A stretch of DNA of 64,000 nt from Agromyces mangrovi (GCF_030296695.1 NZ_AP027737.1:1302001-1366000); one strand, 5' to 3'. Shown: positions 9,534-18,810, numbered from the stretch's first letter. Program-made: numbers and translations. Notes: generated by a model from the letters alone, not told the origin.

Positions 9534-10012
9534 GCGCCGAACGCCCGGCACGTGCCGGCACGACGACAGGCGAGCGGATGCCTCGCCCAGCCGACTACGG
9601 CCACCTGGCGTCGTTCCCGACGAGGTGGAACGACAACGACGTGTACGGGCACGTGAACAACGTCGTCTACTACGCGGCGATGGACAGCGCGGTGAACGCG
9701 TGGATGATCGCGCGCGGGCTCGACATCGAGCAGGGCGACGCGATCGCGCTCGTCGTGAGCTCGTCGTGCGATTACCACGCGTCGGGCGCGTACCCCGACG
9801 TGCTCGAGGTCGGCGTGCGCATCGGACGCCTGGGCACGTCGAGCGTGACGTGGGAGACCGGCATCTTCCGGGCATCCGACGCGGAGTTGCTCGCGACCGG
9901 GAAGTTCGTGCACGTGTTCGTCGGCCGCGAGTCGCGGCGACCGACGCCGGTGCCGGCGGCGCTGCGGGCCGCGATGGAGCGCGAGCTCGTCGCGCCCGCC
10001 GAGTCGCCCTGA
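9530..10012 (+). CDS. Acyl-CoA thioesterase (4-hydroxybenzoyl-CoA thioesterase type)
   Basis: A 160-residue hot-dog protein with FPTRWNDNDVYGHVNNVVYY, the 4HBT signature whose Asp attacks the thioester, followed by helix AAMDSAVNAWM. It would hydrolyse acyl-CoA to free acid and CoA in the cytoplasm. It overlaps the TetR gene by four bases (ATGA) and is thus in its operon, suggesting that the repressor, the thioesterase and the divergent beta-oxidation genes respond to the same acyl compound. The N-terminal 30 residues are variable and the true start could be the internal ATG at residue 17. Confidence 0.87.
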   Translation: MSAERPARAGTTTGERMPRPADYGHLASFPTRWNDNDVYGHVNNVVYYAAMDSAVNAWMIARGLDIEQGDAIALVVSSSCDYHASGAYPDVLEVGVRIGRLGTSSVTWETGIFRASDAELLATGKFVHVFVGRESRRPTPVPAALRAAMERELVAPAESP

Positions 10013-10051
10013 GCGAGTGGGGCGGCGCGGGGTCGCCACACGTCGCTCACA

Positions 10052-10075
10052 ATAAAACCGACCGGGCGGTATGCT
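10052..10075. promoter_or_regulatory. TetR-type operator, site 2 of 4
   Basis: AAAACCGACCGGGCGGTATG followed by CT, about 55 bp before the APH-like gene. TATGCT or the following TAGTCT could be the -10 box, so binding would block the promoter. The left half is less symmetric than at site 1. Confidence 0.65.
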
Positions 10076-10129
10076 AGTCTCTCGACACCGGGATCCCGCG
10101 ACGACGCGGCCCGGCCGGGAGGACGAGAC

Positions 10130-11304
10130 GTGGACGAAGCACTGGCGCCCACCGCCGAGCGCGGCACCCGTACCGCGGCGGCGGTCGACGCGGCCGCACC
10201 CGCCGGGGTCGACCCGGTCGCGCTGCGCGCCTGGCTCGCCGACCACCGGCCGGACCTGCTCGGCGGTGACGCTCTCGACGGCGACTCCCCCGACGCGGCC
10301 CCCTCGCCACCGGCTCGCTCGACAGCGCGCCGCTCACCGCCACCCTCCTCGCGGGCGGCAAGTCCAACCTCACCTACCGCATCGACGGCGGCGCCCGCCC
10401 GATGGTGCTGCGTCGCCCGCCGCTCGGGCACGTGCTGCGCACCGCGCACGACATGGCCCGCGAGTTCCGCATCATCCAAGCGTTGGCCGGCACCGACGTG
10501 CCCGTGCCCGCCGCCTACGTGCTCGTCGACGACGCCGACGGCACCGCGGGCGTCGGCACCGACTTCTACCTGATGGAGCTCGTCGAGGGACGCATCCTGC
10601 GCGCCGCCTCCGACAACGCCGGCTACGACCCCGAGACGCTCCGCGGCCTGGGCTTCCGCCTCGTCGAGACGCTCGCCGCCCTGCACGCGATCGACCCGGC
10701 CGACGTGGGCCTTGCCGACTTCGGCCGCCCCGACGGGTACCTCGCCCGCCAGGTGCGCCGGTGGGGGCAGCAGTACGACGGCTCGCGCAGCCGCGACGTG
10801 CCCGAGCTCGACCGGCTGCTCGAGCGCATCGCGAACGACATCCCCGAGACGCGGTTCACGTCGCTGCTGCACGGCGACTTCCGGCTCGACAACGTGCTCG
10901 TCGCGCACGACGCAGGCGGCCGCGCGAGCGTCGCGGCGATCCTCGACTGGGAGATGGCGACCATCGGCGACTCGCTCGCCGACCTCGGGCTGCTCGGCCT
11001 CTACTGGAACCTCGCCGAGGTCGGCCTCGGTTCGCCCGACCTCGGCCTCACGGCGATCGACCCGGCGGTCGGGTATCCCGAGTTCGACGAGCTCTGTGCG
11101 AGGTACGCCGAGCTCAGGGGCATCCGCCTGCCGTCGCTGTCGTGGTACCTCGCGTTCGCGGCGCTGAAGCTCGCGATCATCCTCGAGGGCATCCACTACC
11201 GGCACGAGGCCGGCGAGACACTCGGGCCCGGGTTCGACGGCATCGGCAACCTCGTCGCGCCGCTCGCGCGGTACGGCCTGCGCGCGCTCGAGGAGGACGC
11301 CTGA
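10130..11304 (+). pseudogene. Aminoglycoside phosphotransferase-like kinase (ACAD10/FadE36 type), one-base frame break
   Basis: After a 55-residue N-terminus the frame breaks at the C run 10299-10303; adding one C gives 391 residues. The remainder is an APH/choline-kinase fold: LLAGGKSNLTYRI is the nucleotide loop, VLRRPPLGHVL follows, LLHGDFRLDNVL is the catalytic HGDxxxxN loop and ILDWEMATIGDSLADLG holds the metal-binding Asp. Proteins of this kind next to acyl-CoA dehydrogenases are related to human ACAD10/11, where the kinase phosphorylates a 4-hydroxyacyl-CoA before beta-oxidation. That is a good inference here, since the next gene overlaps by TGATG and encodes an acyl-CoA dehydrogenase. 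It is not an antibiotic resistance gene on this evidence. Confidence 0.8.
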
Positions 11305-12521
11305 TGGACTTCGCACCCAGCGCCCGCGCCGCCGCTGTCGCCGACGAGACCCGCCGGTTCCTCGACGAGGAGGTGCTGCCGGCCGAGCCGGTGCTCGCGG
11401 CGCAACTCGCGGCGACCCCCGGCGAGTGGAACTTCCGCCCGGTCGTCGACGACCTGCGGCGGGCCGCCCGCGAGCGCGGCCTCTGGAACCTGTTCCTCCC
11501 CGGCACCCGCAACGACGGCAGCGCTGGGCTGTCGAACCTCGACTACGCGCCCGTCGCCGAGCTCAGCGGTCGCAGCCCGAAGCTCGCGCCGGTCGCGATG
11601 AACTGCGCGGCGCCCGACACGGGCAACATGGAGCTGCTCAACGACTTCGGCACCGCGGAGCAGCGCGACGAGTGGCTGGCGCCGCTGCTCGATGCGCGCA
11701 TCCGCTCGGCCTTCTGCATGACCGAGCCCGAGGTCGCGTCGTCGGATGCGACGAACATCGCCACCCGCATTCGTCGCGACGGCGACGAGTTCGTGATCTC
11801 GGGGCGCAAGTGGTGGTCGACGGGGGCGATGAACCCCGACGCGACGCTGTTCATCGTGATGGGCAAGACCGACCCGGATGCTGCGCGCCATCGCCAGCAG
11901 TCGATGGTGCTCGTGCCCCGTGACGCCCCCGGCGTCGAGGTCGTGCGGCCGCTCACCGTGTTCGGCTACGACGACCGCGACCACGGCGGGCATGCGGAGG
12001 TCGCGTTCCACGACGTGCGCGTGCCGGTCGCGAACCTGCTCGGCGGGGAGGGCGAGGGGTTCGCGATGGCCCAGGCGCGGCTCGGGCCCGGCCGCATCCA
12101 CCACTGCATGCGCCTCATCGGCATGGGCGAGCGCGCCATCGAGCTGATGCGCGAGCGCGCCGGGTCGCGGGTCGCGTTCGGGCGGCCGCTCGCCGAGCAG
12201 GGCGTGGTGCGCGAGTGGATCGCCCGCTCGCGCGTCGAGCTCGAGGCGATGCGCCTGCTCGTGCTGAAGACCGCGTGGCTCATGGACACCGTCGGCAACC
12301 GGCAGGCGATGACCGAGATCCAGTCGATCAAGATCGCCGTGCCCGGCACCGTGCAGGGCATCCTCGACCGCGCGATCCAGCTGCACGGGGGCGGTGGAGT
12401 CTCGAGCGACCACCCGCTCGCCGAGATGTACGCTGCCGCCCGTACCTTGCGCCTCGCCGACGGCCCCGACGAGGTGCACCTGAACTCCCTGGGGCGCGCG
12501 CAGCTGCGCGAACCCGCCTGA
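11304..12521 (+). CDS. Acyl-CoA dehydrogenase, ACAD10/11-like partner
   Basis: A 405-residue flavoprotein with FCMTEPEVASSDATN for FAD/substrate binding, ISGRKWWSTGAMNPDATLFI in the middle domain, and AIQLHGGGGVSSDHPLAEMY in the C-terminal helices. The FGYDDRDHGGHAEVAFHDVR region is typical of the ACAD10/11 and FadE-type clade that handles 4-hydroxyacyl-CoA or branched substrates. The start overlaps the kinase stop, so both are translated together. In the pathway known from animals and some bacteria, kinase and dehydrogenase act in sequence to convert 4-hydroxyacids into substrates of beta-oxidation; applying it here is inference. Confidence 0.9.
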   Translation: MDFAPSARAAAVADETRRFLDEEVLPAEPVLAAQLAATPGEWNFRPVVDDLRRAARERGLWNLFLPGTRNDGSAGLSNLDYAPVAELSGRSPKLAPVAMNCAAPDTGNMELLNDFGTAEQRDEWLAPLLDARIRSAFCMTEPEVASSDATNIATRIRRDGDEFVISGRKWWSTGAMNPDATLFIVMGKTDPDAARHRQQSMVLVPRDAPGVEVVRPLTVFGYDDRDHGGHAEVAFHDVRVPVANLLGGEGEGFAMAQARLGPGRIHHCMRLIGMGERAIELMRERAGSRVAFGRPLAEQGVVREWIARSRVELEAMRLLVLKTAWLMDTVGNRQAMTEIQSIKIAVPGTVQGILDRAIQLHGGGGVSSDHPLAEMYAAARTLRLADGPDEVHLNSLGRAQLREPA

Positions 12522-12566
12522 CCTCCCCCGCACACGCACCGTCAACGACGACGAAAGGCACCGACC

Positions 12567-14153
12567 ATGACCGACCGCATCATCGAGGGCTACGGACGCG
12601 CGACCATGTCGATCGCGGCGATCCTCGCCGAGACCGCGCACCGGCAGCCCGACAACGTGGCCCTCATCTGGAACGACGAGCAGGTCAGGTACGGCGAGCT
12701 CTGGGACCAGACCCGCGCCTACGCCGGCGCCCTGCGCGACCGCCGGGTCGGCCCGGGCGACCGGGTCGCGATGATCGTGCCGAACGTGCCCGACTTCGCG
12801 CGGGTGTACTACGCGGTGCTCTCGCTCGGCGCGGTCGTCGTGCCGGTGCACCTGCTCTTCAAGGCCGACGAGATCGAGTACGTGCTGCGCGACTCGGGCG
12901 CGGTGCTCGCGGTCGTCGCCGCACCGATGCTGCAGGAGGCCGGCGCCGCCGCCGCGCGTGCGGGCGTGCCGATGGTCTCGGTGCTGCTGCCCGACGCCAT
13001 GAAGGAGCAGGTTCCGGTGCCGCGGCTGGAGGACGAGGCATCCGCTGCCCTGCCCATCGAGCGGTACGCGTCGGTCTCGCCGATGGAGGCCGCTACGGTG
13101 CTCTACACGAGCGGCACGACCGGCAAGCCGAAGGGCGCGGTCGGCATGCACCTCGGCATGATCGAGCAGGTCAACGCGAACCTCATCGACACGTTTCCGA
13201 TGCGCAGCGACGACGTGGTGTTCGGCGGCCTGCCCCTGTTCCACACGTATGGGCAGATGGCGGTGCTGAACATCTCGTTCCGCAAGGGCGCGGCGATCAT
13301 CCTGCTGCCGAAGTTCGACCCCGACGAGGCGCTCGCGCTCATGACCCGGCACGGGGCGACGCTGTTCACGGCGGTGCCGACGATGTACATCGCACTGCTG
13401 CACGCGGCGCGCACGCAGTCGGAGCACCCGCAGCTGCGGTTCGCCGTGTCGGGCGGGGCAGCGCTGCCGGTGAGCGTGCTCGAGGAGTTCGAGCGCACCT
13501 TCGGCGCCGAGGTGCACGAGGGCTACGGGCTGACCGAGACGTCGCCGACCGTGGCGTTCAACTCGGTCGGCGTGCCGACCCGCCCCGGCACCGTGGGCAC
13601 TCCGCTCTGGGGTGTGGACGTGGAGATCGCCGACGCCGAGGTCGAGGATCGCATCGTGCTGCTGCCGCACGGCGAGGCCGGCGAGATCGTGGTGCGCGGG
13701 CACGCGCTGTTCGCGGGGTATCTGGCGATGCCGGATGCCACGGAGGCGGCGTTCACCAACGGCTGGTTCCGCACCGGCGACATCGGCACGAAAGACGACG
13801 ACGACTACATCACGATCTGCGACCGCAAGAAGGACATGATCGTGCGCAACGGCTACAACGTCTACCCGAGCGAGGTCGAGGCCGTGCTCATCCAGCACCC
13901 CGCCATCGCCAACATCGCCGTCTTCGGCCTGTCAGACGAGACCCGCGGCCAGGAGGTCAACGCGGCGGCCGTGCTCGAGCCCGGCGCATCCGTCACCGAG
14001 GCCGAGCTCATCGCCTGGGCCCAGGAACGCATGGCCGCCTACAAGTACCCCCGCCACATCGACTTCGTCGCCGAGCTGCCGCTGGGCGCGAGCGGCAAGG
14101 TGCTCAAGCGGGAGCTCGTGGCGCGGTACTCGGCGGCGGTGGCGACGAACTGA
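12567..14153 (+). CDS. Acyl-CoA synthetase (AMP-forming, class I adenylate-forming)
   Basis: A 528-residue ANL-family ligase. VLYTSGTTGKPKGAVGMHLG is the P-loop, EGYGLTETSPTVAFNS is the A5 motif, WFRTGDIGTKDDDDYITICD and RKKDMIVRNGYNVYPSEVE are A7 and A8, and GKVLKRELV holds the catalytic Lys. It activates a carboxylic acid to the acyl-AMP and then to acyl-CoA. It lies 45 bases behind the acyl-CoA dehydrogenase, with an AAAGG ribosome site, and would supply substrate to that operon. The chain length is not readable. It is the last backbone gene before the low-GC island. Confidence 0.92.
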   Translation: MTDRIIEGYGRATMSIAAILAETAHRQPDNVALIWNDEQVRYGELWDQTRAYAGALRDRRVGPGDRVAMIVPNVPDFARVYYAVLSLGAVVVPVHLLFKADEIEYVLRDSGAVLAVVAAPMLQEAGAAAARAGVPMVSVLLPDAMKEQVPVPRLEDEASAALPIERYASVSPMEAATVLYTSGTTGKPKGAVGMHLGMIEQVNANLIDTFPMRSDDVVFGGLPLFHTYGQMAVLNISFRKGAAIILLPKFDPDEALALMTRHGATLFTAVPTMYIALLHAARTQSEHPQLRFAVSGGAALPVSVLEEFERTFGAEVHEGYGLTETSPTVAFNSVGVPTRPGTVGTPLWGVDVEIADAEVEDRIVLLPHGEAGEIVVRGHALFAGYLAMPDATEAAFTNGWFRTGDIGTKDDDDYITICDRKKDMIVRNGYNVYPSEVEAVLIQHPAIANIAVFGLSDETRGQEVNAAAVLEPGASVTEAELIAWAQERMAAYKYPRHIDFVAELPLGASGKVLKRELVARYSAAVATN

Positions 14154-14251
14154 GGTCACTAGCGGCCGCACGTGCCGTGTGGTCGTTGGTAGTCACCGGG
14201 TCAAGCCAGAGATGCTCTGCGAATTGCCTGGTGGGCCGGGGTAGCGGCCGC

Positions 14252-14277
14252 CGGGGGCACCTACGCGGGTGCCCCCG
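14252..14277. terminator. GC-rich hairpin at the island edge
   Basis: CGGGGGCACC and GGTGCCCCCG form a perfect 10-bp stem with a 6-base loop. It overlaps the stop codon of the helicase gene on the minus strand and lies downstream of the acyl-CoA ligase on the plus strand, so it could end transcription from both sides. No T tract is present, which is common in Actinobacteria. Confidence 0.5.
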
Positions 14278-17074
14278 TGGTGAGCCACGCAAGATCGTTG
14301 TAGGCGGTGTCCTTCGAGTGATCGTGACCGCACTCAAACTGGTCGGCACGGATGTCCGCAGCCACCGCTTCGATCTTCGCACGGATCGTGTCAAGGAGCT
14401 CAGCGTCCACGCCCTCATTGAGGTGGTCGCCTTTCTCATCCAGGTTGAGCACCTGGATCCGGTCCGCTGACTCGCCAGTCAGTTCTTGGTACCCGAGCGC
14501 GTAGACACTGAGTTGATCGCGGGTCGTAGCGGTCTTCTGCGCGTCTTCCGTCGACTTGAAGTCGACGATCGATACTTCCCCCGTCTCGAGCCTCTTGATG
14601 AGATCCACGCGCCCGTCAACCGTGACGCCCGGCGCGACGACCACCTCGATCTGCTTCTCTGAGTGCACGGTCCGGGTGAGATCCTCCCCGTGGTCGTCGA
14701 AGTAGTTGTTCAGCGCCTTCAAGGCCGCCCGACGCAACTGATCGCGTAGCGCCGGGTATGCGTACGGCGTGTGGAGGTGGCGGTTGACGAGATCCTCAGC
14801 TTCAGCCTTGGTGGGCACGTCTCCGGCATGCGCGCGCTTGTGCATCTCGGCGAGCGCGTCGTGGAGACCCTTGCCGTAGCCGAGCGCCTCATGGATGGGC
14901 GGGTTGAACCCGTACATGAACCGCAACTTGAACTGGTAAGGGCACTCCAGCAGGTACTTCAGCTCGGAGAACGAGATGGCGATCGCCGGTGTCTCCGTCT
15001 TCGGCACCGACGTGAGACGTTCCACGATAGGCAATCCTGGGTCGGCCGTGAGCACCCAGTCGGAGCCGGACGCATCACGGAAGAAGTCGGACTGGCGTCG
15101 TGCTTGCTGGTTGGACGCGATGGGTGCCCAGGACATGTAAAGGTACTTCTGCGCGCGAGTGACTGCGACGTAGAACAGTCGAGTCTCCTCCGAGAGACCG
15201 CCCCGATATCGAGCGCCGTTCGGGACTGCTTCGATTGGTACTACGTGGAACACGTTCACGCCGCCGCTCGCGCGAATGGGGAAGCGGTTCTTCCTCAAGC
15301 ACGGCACGAATACGGCCGGCCATTGCATCCCCTTCGCCCGATGGACTGTCGTGATCGTGACCGCGTCAGGCGTGGCGAATCCTGCATCGTCGTCTGCTTC
15401 CTCGTAGTACGCCGGTGCCTGTCGATCATCTGTGATGAATCGGACGAATCCCTCGTACTTGCGCTTCGGGTCGGACGCGAAGTTGATCGCCTCGAAGTCT
15501 GAGATCACTTGGGAGAACTTCCCGAGCTGGTACATCACCAACTCTGCCCGCGCAGGCGTGCCAGGGATCGTCGCCTCACGGACGTCCATCGCCTCGAGCA
15601 CGTCGAGGTAGAGACGCTGGACGTTGTAGGTGCCCCACCGGTCGCCGCGACTGAAGTCAGAGCCTTCCTCGAGAATCCGTATGCCGCGTGCCAACAGTTC
15701 GGGTGAGCCAAGAATGTCGGCCTGATCGAACAGGCTCCTCAGGGCGGCTTCATCGATCTCACCGACCATGAACTGGAACATGCCAACGAGTGCCTCGATC
15801 TCCGGCGCATCGAACAACCGCGCGAGTCCCTTGATGATGTACGGGATGCCGCGGCGCCGGAACTCATCGACCACAGGTTCGGCGTCTTTGACAGTGCGAT
15901 AGAGCACCGCGCAGTCCGACCATGACAGTCCTCGCGGTGCAGCATCAGGTGTGTCGGTGAAAGGCATCCCCCGCAGTGCTTCGATGCGATCGACGATCCA
16001 TGCGGCTTCTTCATCTGGACCCGCAAACTCTAGTGCGAGCATGTCACCTCGCTCCCAGACCTGATGCGATGCGTACTCCATCGCCTTCGGAAGTCGCTCA
16101 TCTGGTGGGAGCCACTCAGCAATGGTGCGGCCCAAGCGCACGACGCCCTTGGACGAACGGAAATTGTCGGCGAGCTCAATCGTGTGGACATCGTCGTGCC
16201 GGTTGGCAAAGGTGAGGATGTTCGAGACCTCGGAGCCACGCCACTGGTAGATCGTCTGATCGTCATCGCCGACGACACAGAGGTTAGCGCCCCACCGGAT
16301 GAGGCCGGCGATCAGCTTCTCCTGAAGGGGGTTCACGTCCTGGTACTCGTCGACGACGACATACTTGATGTCCTCGCGAATATGCCGCAACAGCTCCAAC
16401 TCTGGGGTGGTGAGGTCGGGATCATCAGGATCGGACTCAAGGAAGGCGACAGCGGTAGCAATCATTGCCGTGTAGTCGAAGTACTTCCGACGCGACAGAA
16501 GGTCCGCATACGAACGCAAGCTGTCGGCGACCCCGTCAGGCACGAGCTCGAAGTCGACCTCGTCCTCCTGAAGGATCGAGAGCACCTGCATGTACAGCTT
16601 CGAGTCTGCGTAGCGCCACAGCGTCGGCCGGCTCGGGGCGGTAGAGGGACATGTCGTGAGCCCTGACTTCGTCGATTCACGGTCAATCAGCAGACGCTGC
16701 GTTATGTCCGTGAGGACTCCGTACTTGAACGCTTCGGGCACGTAGGTCTGCAGCAGGTTGAGAGCGAACCCGTGCATCGTACCCACGTACATCTCGGCCA
16801 AGCCCGTCATCTCGCCATGTTCGTCGTGAACGATGCGGTGGATACGCTCCTTCAGCTCCGCCGCGGCTTTCTCAGTGAAGGTGAACGCGATCACGTTCCC
16901 GGGCCGCGCACCCGGGAGGTCTAGGATCCGCGAAATTCTTTGCGAAATCACCTGCGTCTTGCCGGAACCCGCGCAAGCGATCAGCTGGAGAGGCGAAGCG
17001 AGTTCGTCGATTGCAGCCTGTTGAGATGGAGTGTATTCGGGCATCACCGCGAGGCTACCGCCGAGGTCAGACAC
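14261..17074 (-). CDS. UvrD/PcrA-like superfamily 1 helicase with C-terminal PD-(D/E)XK nuclease domain
   Basis: A 937-residue protein. Motifs of SF1A helicases appear in order: Q motif near residue 18, Walker A AGSGKT at 35-40, FTEKAAAELKERI, DEYQD at 242-246, GDDDQTIYQWRGS, TTVHRAKGMQWPAVFVP and FYVAVTRAQKYLYMSWAP. Residues from about 720 resemble RecB/Cas4-like nucleases: ISFSELKYLLECPYQFKLRF, then VDGRVDLI and IVDFKSTE at about 838, and QLSVYALGY. The C-terminal iron-sulphur cysteines of AddB/Cas4 are mostly absent (CGHDHSK instead). It would unwind and cut DNA. It follows the reverse transcriptase by 28 bases. The GTG start at 17074 has no clear ribosome site; ATG at 17044 is the alternative. 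Confidence 0.88.
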   Translation of the reverse strand: MSDLGGSLAVMPEYTPSQQAAIDELASPLQLIACAGSGKTQVISQRISRILDLPGARPGNVIAFTFTEKAAAELKERIHRIVHDEHGEMTGLAEMYVGTMHGFALNLLQTYVPEAFKYGVLTDITQRLLIDRESTKSGLTTCPSTAPSRPTLWRYADSKLYMQVLSILQEDEVDFELVPDGVADSLRSYADLLSRRKYFDYTAMIATAVAFLESDPDDPDLTTPELELLRHIREDIKYVVVDEYQDVNPLQEKLIAGLIRWGANLCVVGDDDQTIYQWRGSEVSNILTFANRHDDVHTIELADNFRSSKGVVRLGRTIAEWLPPDERLPKAMEYASHQVWERGDMLALEFAGPDEEAAWIVDRIEALRGMPFTDTPDAAPRGLSWSDCAVLYRTVKDAEPVVDEFRRRGIPYIIKGLARLFDAPEIEALVGMFQFMVGEIDEAALRSLFDQADILGSPELLARGIRILEEGSDFSRGDRWGTYNVQRLYLDVLEAMDVREATIPGTPARAELVMYQLGKFSQVISDFEAINFASDPKRKYEGFVRFITDDRQAPAYYEEADDDAGFATPDAVTITTVHRAKGMQWPAVFVPCLRKNRFPIRASGGVNVFHVVPIEAVPNGARYRGGLSEETRLFYVAVTRAQKYLYMSWAPIASNQQARRQSDFFRDASGSDWVLTADPGLPIVERLTSVPKTETPAIAISFSELKYLLECPYQFKLRFMYGFNPPIHEALGYGKGLHDALAEMHKRAHAGDVPTKAEAEDLVNRHLHTPYAYPALRDQLRRAALKALNNYFDDHGEDLTRTVHSEKQIEVVVAPGVTVDGRVDLIKRLETGEVSIVDFKSTEDAQKTATTRDQLSVYALGYQELTGESADRIQVLNLDEKGDHLNEGVDAELLDTIRAKIEAVAADIRADQFECGHDHSKDTAYNDLAWLTTGAPA

Positions 17075-17102
17075 TTCGGGCGGGACTGTGTCTGGGACTC
17101 AC

Positions 17103-18638
17103 TTAGTCCTCGTAGAGGTACAGCGGATGCGCGTCTGAGATTACGTCTAGACCGTGCGCTGCGATCGCTTTGCGCACGACAGCGCCAGCCCGCACAAAGC
17201 TCGGGAGGCGAAGGTCGAGCACCGTGTTGGGATGGATCTCCGGTCGGAATCCGAAGAGATCGGGACGCCCCAACCCGTGCGGTGGTGGACACGGTACGCC
17301 TTCCCCCGCAAGCAGGCGGCACCTCTTCTTCAGCGCAAGCCATACGGTCTTGCTGAGCCATCCATCGAGTCCGCGGAGTTGTTCGCCATCGTCAACGAGC
17401 GGGAAGTATGCCATAACGCCGCGGAGGCTGGTTTTGGGGACCGTACCCGACTGATACCGACGAATCGAGGTCTCGCTGAGAGTTCCGTAGAGATAGCGTC
17501 GGAGTTGATACACCAGGACCACGTAGTCACGATCTATGCCGCCTGCCAACCGTGACGGATCCTGTGAGCGGTTTACGGGCTCTCGGATCAGGTTGCTGTG
17601 AATCAACTCGAGAATGTGACGCTTGATGCGATGAACTGAACGTGATCGCATGCTCGTCGTGCGGATGCCTATCGCGTGGCCGAGGAATTCAACCTGAGTG
17701 GTGCTTCGCATCTCCGCCTCGCTGCTCTCGGGGAGCACGAGGAGTGAGACACCAGGGCTTTTGGCCGCGTTGATCTGAGGGCCGATCGCGTCGGAGGCTG
17801 TGTGTAGCGCCTCGACGGCTTGCGTGATCTTCTCGTAGTTCGGGCTCCAAATCATCGTGTCGTCGGCGTACCGCGCGAACCCCACGCCGAGCCTTTCGAG
17901 TGCCCGATCGAGATCTGCCGCTGCGAGGTTAGCAAGGAAGAGACTGATCGACGTCCCCTGCGGAACGCCGACCTCCCGAGGGGCTGCGTCGAGAGCACGA
18001 TCACGAGCGTCGAGGAACGGTGCAGGCGTTCGTAGGAAGCCCTCGATCAGGCGAAGCTCGATGGGAGTAGCCATGACCCCGATGCGATCGATTGTCTGGA
18101 CAAGGTGGTCGTGGCGGATGTGGTCGAAGAACTTCGAGAAGTCGTATTCGGCGATGAAGAGACGGTGTTCGCGCGAGAACTCAGCGCGCATGTAGGCGAT
18201 CGCGTCGTGGGGCGTGAGGTCCGATCTGTAGGCGTACGCTCGCGAGCTGAGCCGCGCCGTGTTCTTCTTCCTCAAACTGACGAAGAGCCTGCTCGAAATG
18301 ACTTCGTCAGCGATCGGAAACATGCTGACGATGCGCTCGCCACCACCCGGCTTCGGGACGGTGAATCCCGCCGGTCGTCCGGGCGTATAGGTCCCGGCTT
18401 TCAGCTTGGCAGTAATCGCTCGCGCGATCCTCGGAGCGCGAGCACGGACGAGATATGGGTTCAAGCCCGGGTCAATCTCCCAGATTGAAGGGCGGATGGC
18501 TTCTCGTAGAGGAGGGGTTCCTCGTGTGCGTCGGCGACGCCGCATGTTCTCGTCCGCCACCTCCTTCGCATAGGCCTCATGCTGAGCGATTAGTGTGTTG
18601 GCACGATCAGTGATCGCGTCCTCCAGTTTGTGCCACAT
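17103..18638 (-). CDS. Reverse transcriptase, non-retron-like, possible defence RT
   Basis: From ATG at 18638 the protein has 511 residues; the frame stays open to 18779, so a longer form is possible. The palm motifs are intact: FIAEYDFSKFFDHIRHDHL (motif A, Asp166), GVPQGTSISLFLANLAAADL (motif B, residues 224-243) and FARYADDTMIW (motif C, YADD 257-260). The fingers show GGGERIVSMFPIADEVISS. The VTG motif of retron RTs and the maturase/HNH parts of group II introns are not visible. The C-terminal 200 residues (LDGWLSKTVWLALKKRC among them) match no domain I can name. Genomic company suggests one of the unknown-group or defence-associated RTs; the type cannot be fixed by eye. Confidence 0.85.
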   Translation of the reverse strand: MWHKLEDAITDRANTLIAQHEAYAKEVADENMRRRRRTRGTPPLREAIRPSIWEIDPGLNPYLVRARAPRIARAITAKLKAGTYTPGRPAGFTVPKPGGGERIVSMFPIADEVISSRLFVSLRKKNTARLSSRAYAYRSDLTPHDAIAYMRAEFSREHRLFIAEYDFSKFFDHIRHDHLVQTIDRIGVMATPIELRLIEGFLRTPAPFLDARDRALDAAPREVGVPQGTSISLFLANLAAADLDRALERLGVGFARYADDTMIWSPNYEKITQAVEALHTASDAIGPQINAAKSPGVSLLVLPESSEAEMRSTTQVEFLGHAIGIRTTSMRSRSVHRIKRHILELIHSNLIREPVNRSQDPSRLAGGIDRDYVVLVYQLRRYLYGTLSETSIRRYQSGTVPKTSLRGVMAYFPLVDDGEQLRGLDGWLSKTVWLALKKRCRLLAGEGVPCPPPHGLGRPDLFGFRPEIHPNTVLDLRLPSFVRAGAVVRKAIAAHGLDVISDAHPLYLYED

Positions 18639-18660
18639 CGAAACCCCCGCGCTTTCGAAA

Positions 18661-18810
18661 CCGGGGCGGGTTGCCCCGCCCCGGTCGGCTTCGCACTCGT
18701 CAAATTGTGTTGTCACTTCCAGAGTGCTGACGCACCCGGGCGCGTACCGCGGACGGCGATCATCCGTGCTCGCGGTCAAACAGAGCGAGGCCTAACCCCG
18801 CTGGGGGCCT
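18661..18810 (-). ncRNA. Candidate structured RNA upstream of the reverse transcriptase
   Basis: Between the FRG stop and the RT start lie about 190 bases with four stem-loops: a perfect 10-bp stem with 4-base loop (CCGGGGCGGG/CCCGCCCCGG, 18661-18684), GTGC-TGAC-GCAC (18724-18735), a two-part stem at 18746-18776 (ACCGCG/CGCGGT outside, ACGG/CCGT inside) and a stem at 18788-18810 (AGGCC/GGCCT with inner CCC/GGG). RTs of retron and some DRT systems use such an adjacent RNA as template. Here the RNA role is inferred only from position and folding; part of it could instead be translated as an N-terminal extension of the RT, or the last hairpins may simply end the upstream transcript. Confidence 0.4.

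Noticed and set aside
7505..10012. 835-codon plus-strand frame over the acyl-CoA dehydrogenase
   Set aside because: Only its last part, from 9530, corresponds to a real protein (thioesterase); the rest is antisense to or out of frame with recognised genes.
10130..11304. Aminoglycoside resistance gene
   Set aside because: The fold is APH-like, but overlap with an acyl-CoA dehydrogenase gene and the ACAD10-type layout favour acyl-CoA metabolism.
14154..14260. Integration site (att or tRNA remnant) at the left island edge
   Set aside because: No repeat of this stretch was found near 27.6 kb and it does not resemble a tRNA 3' end; the island boundaries remain approximate.
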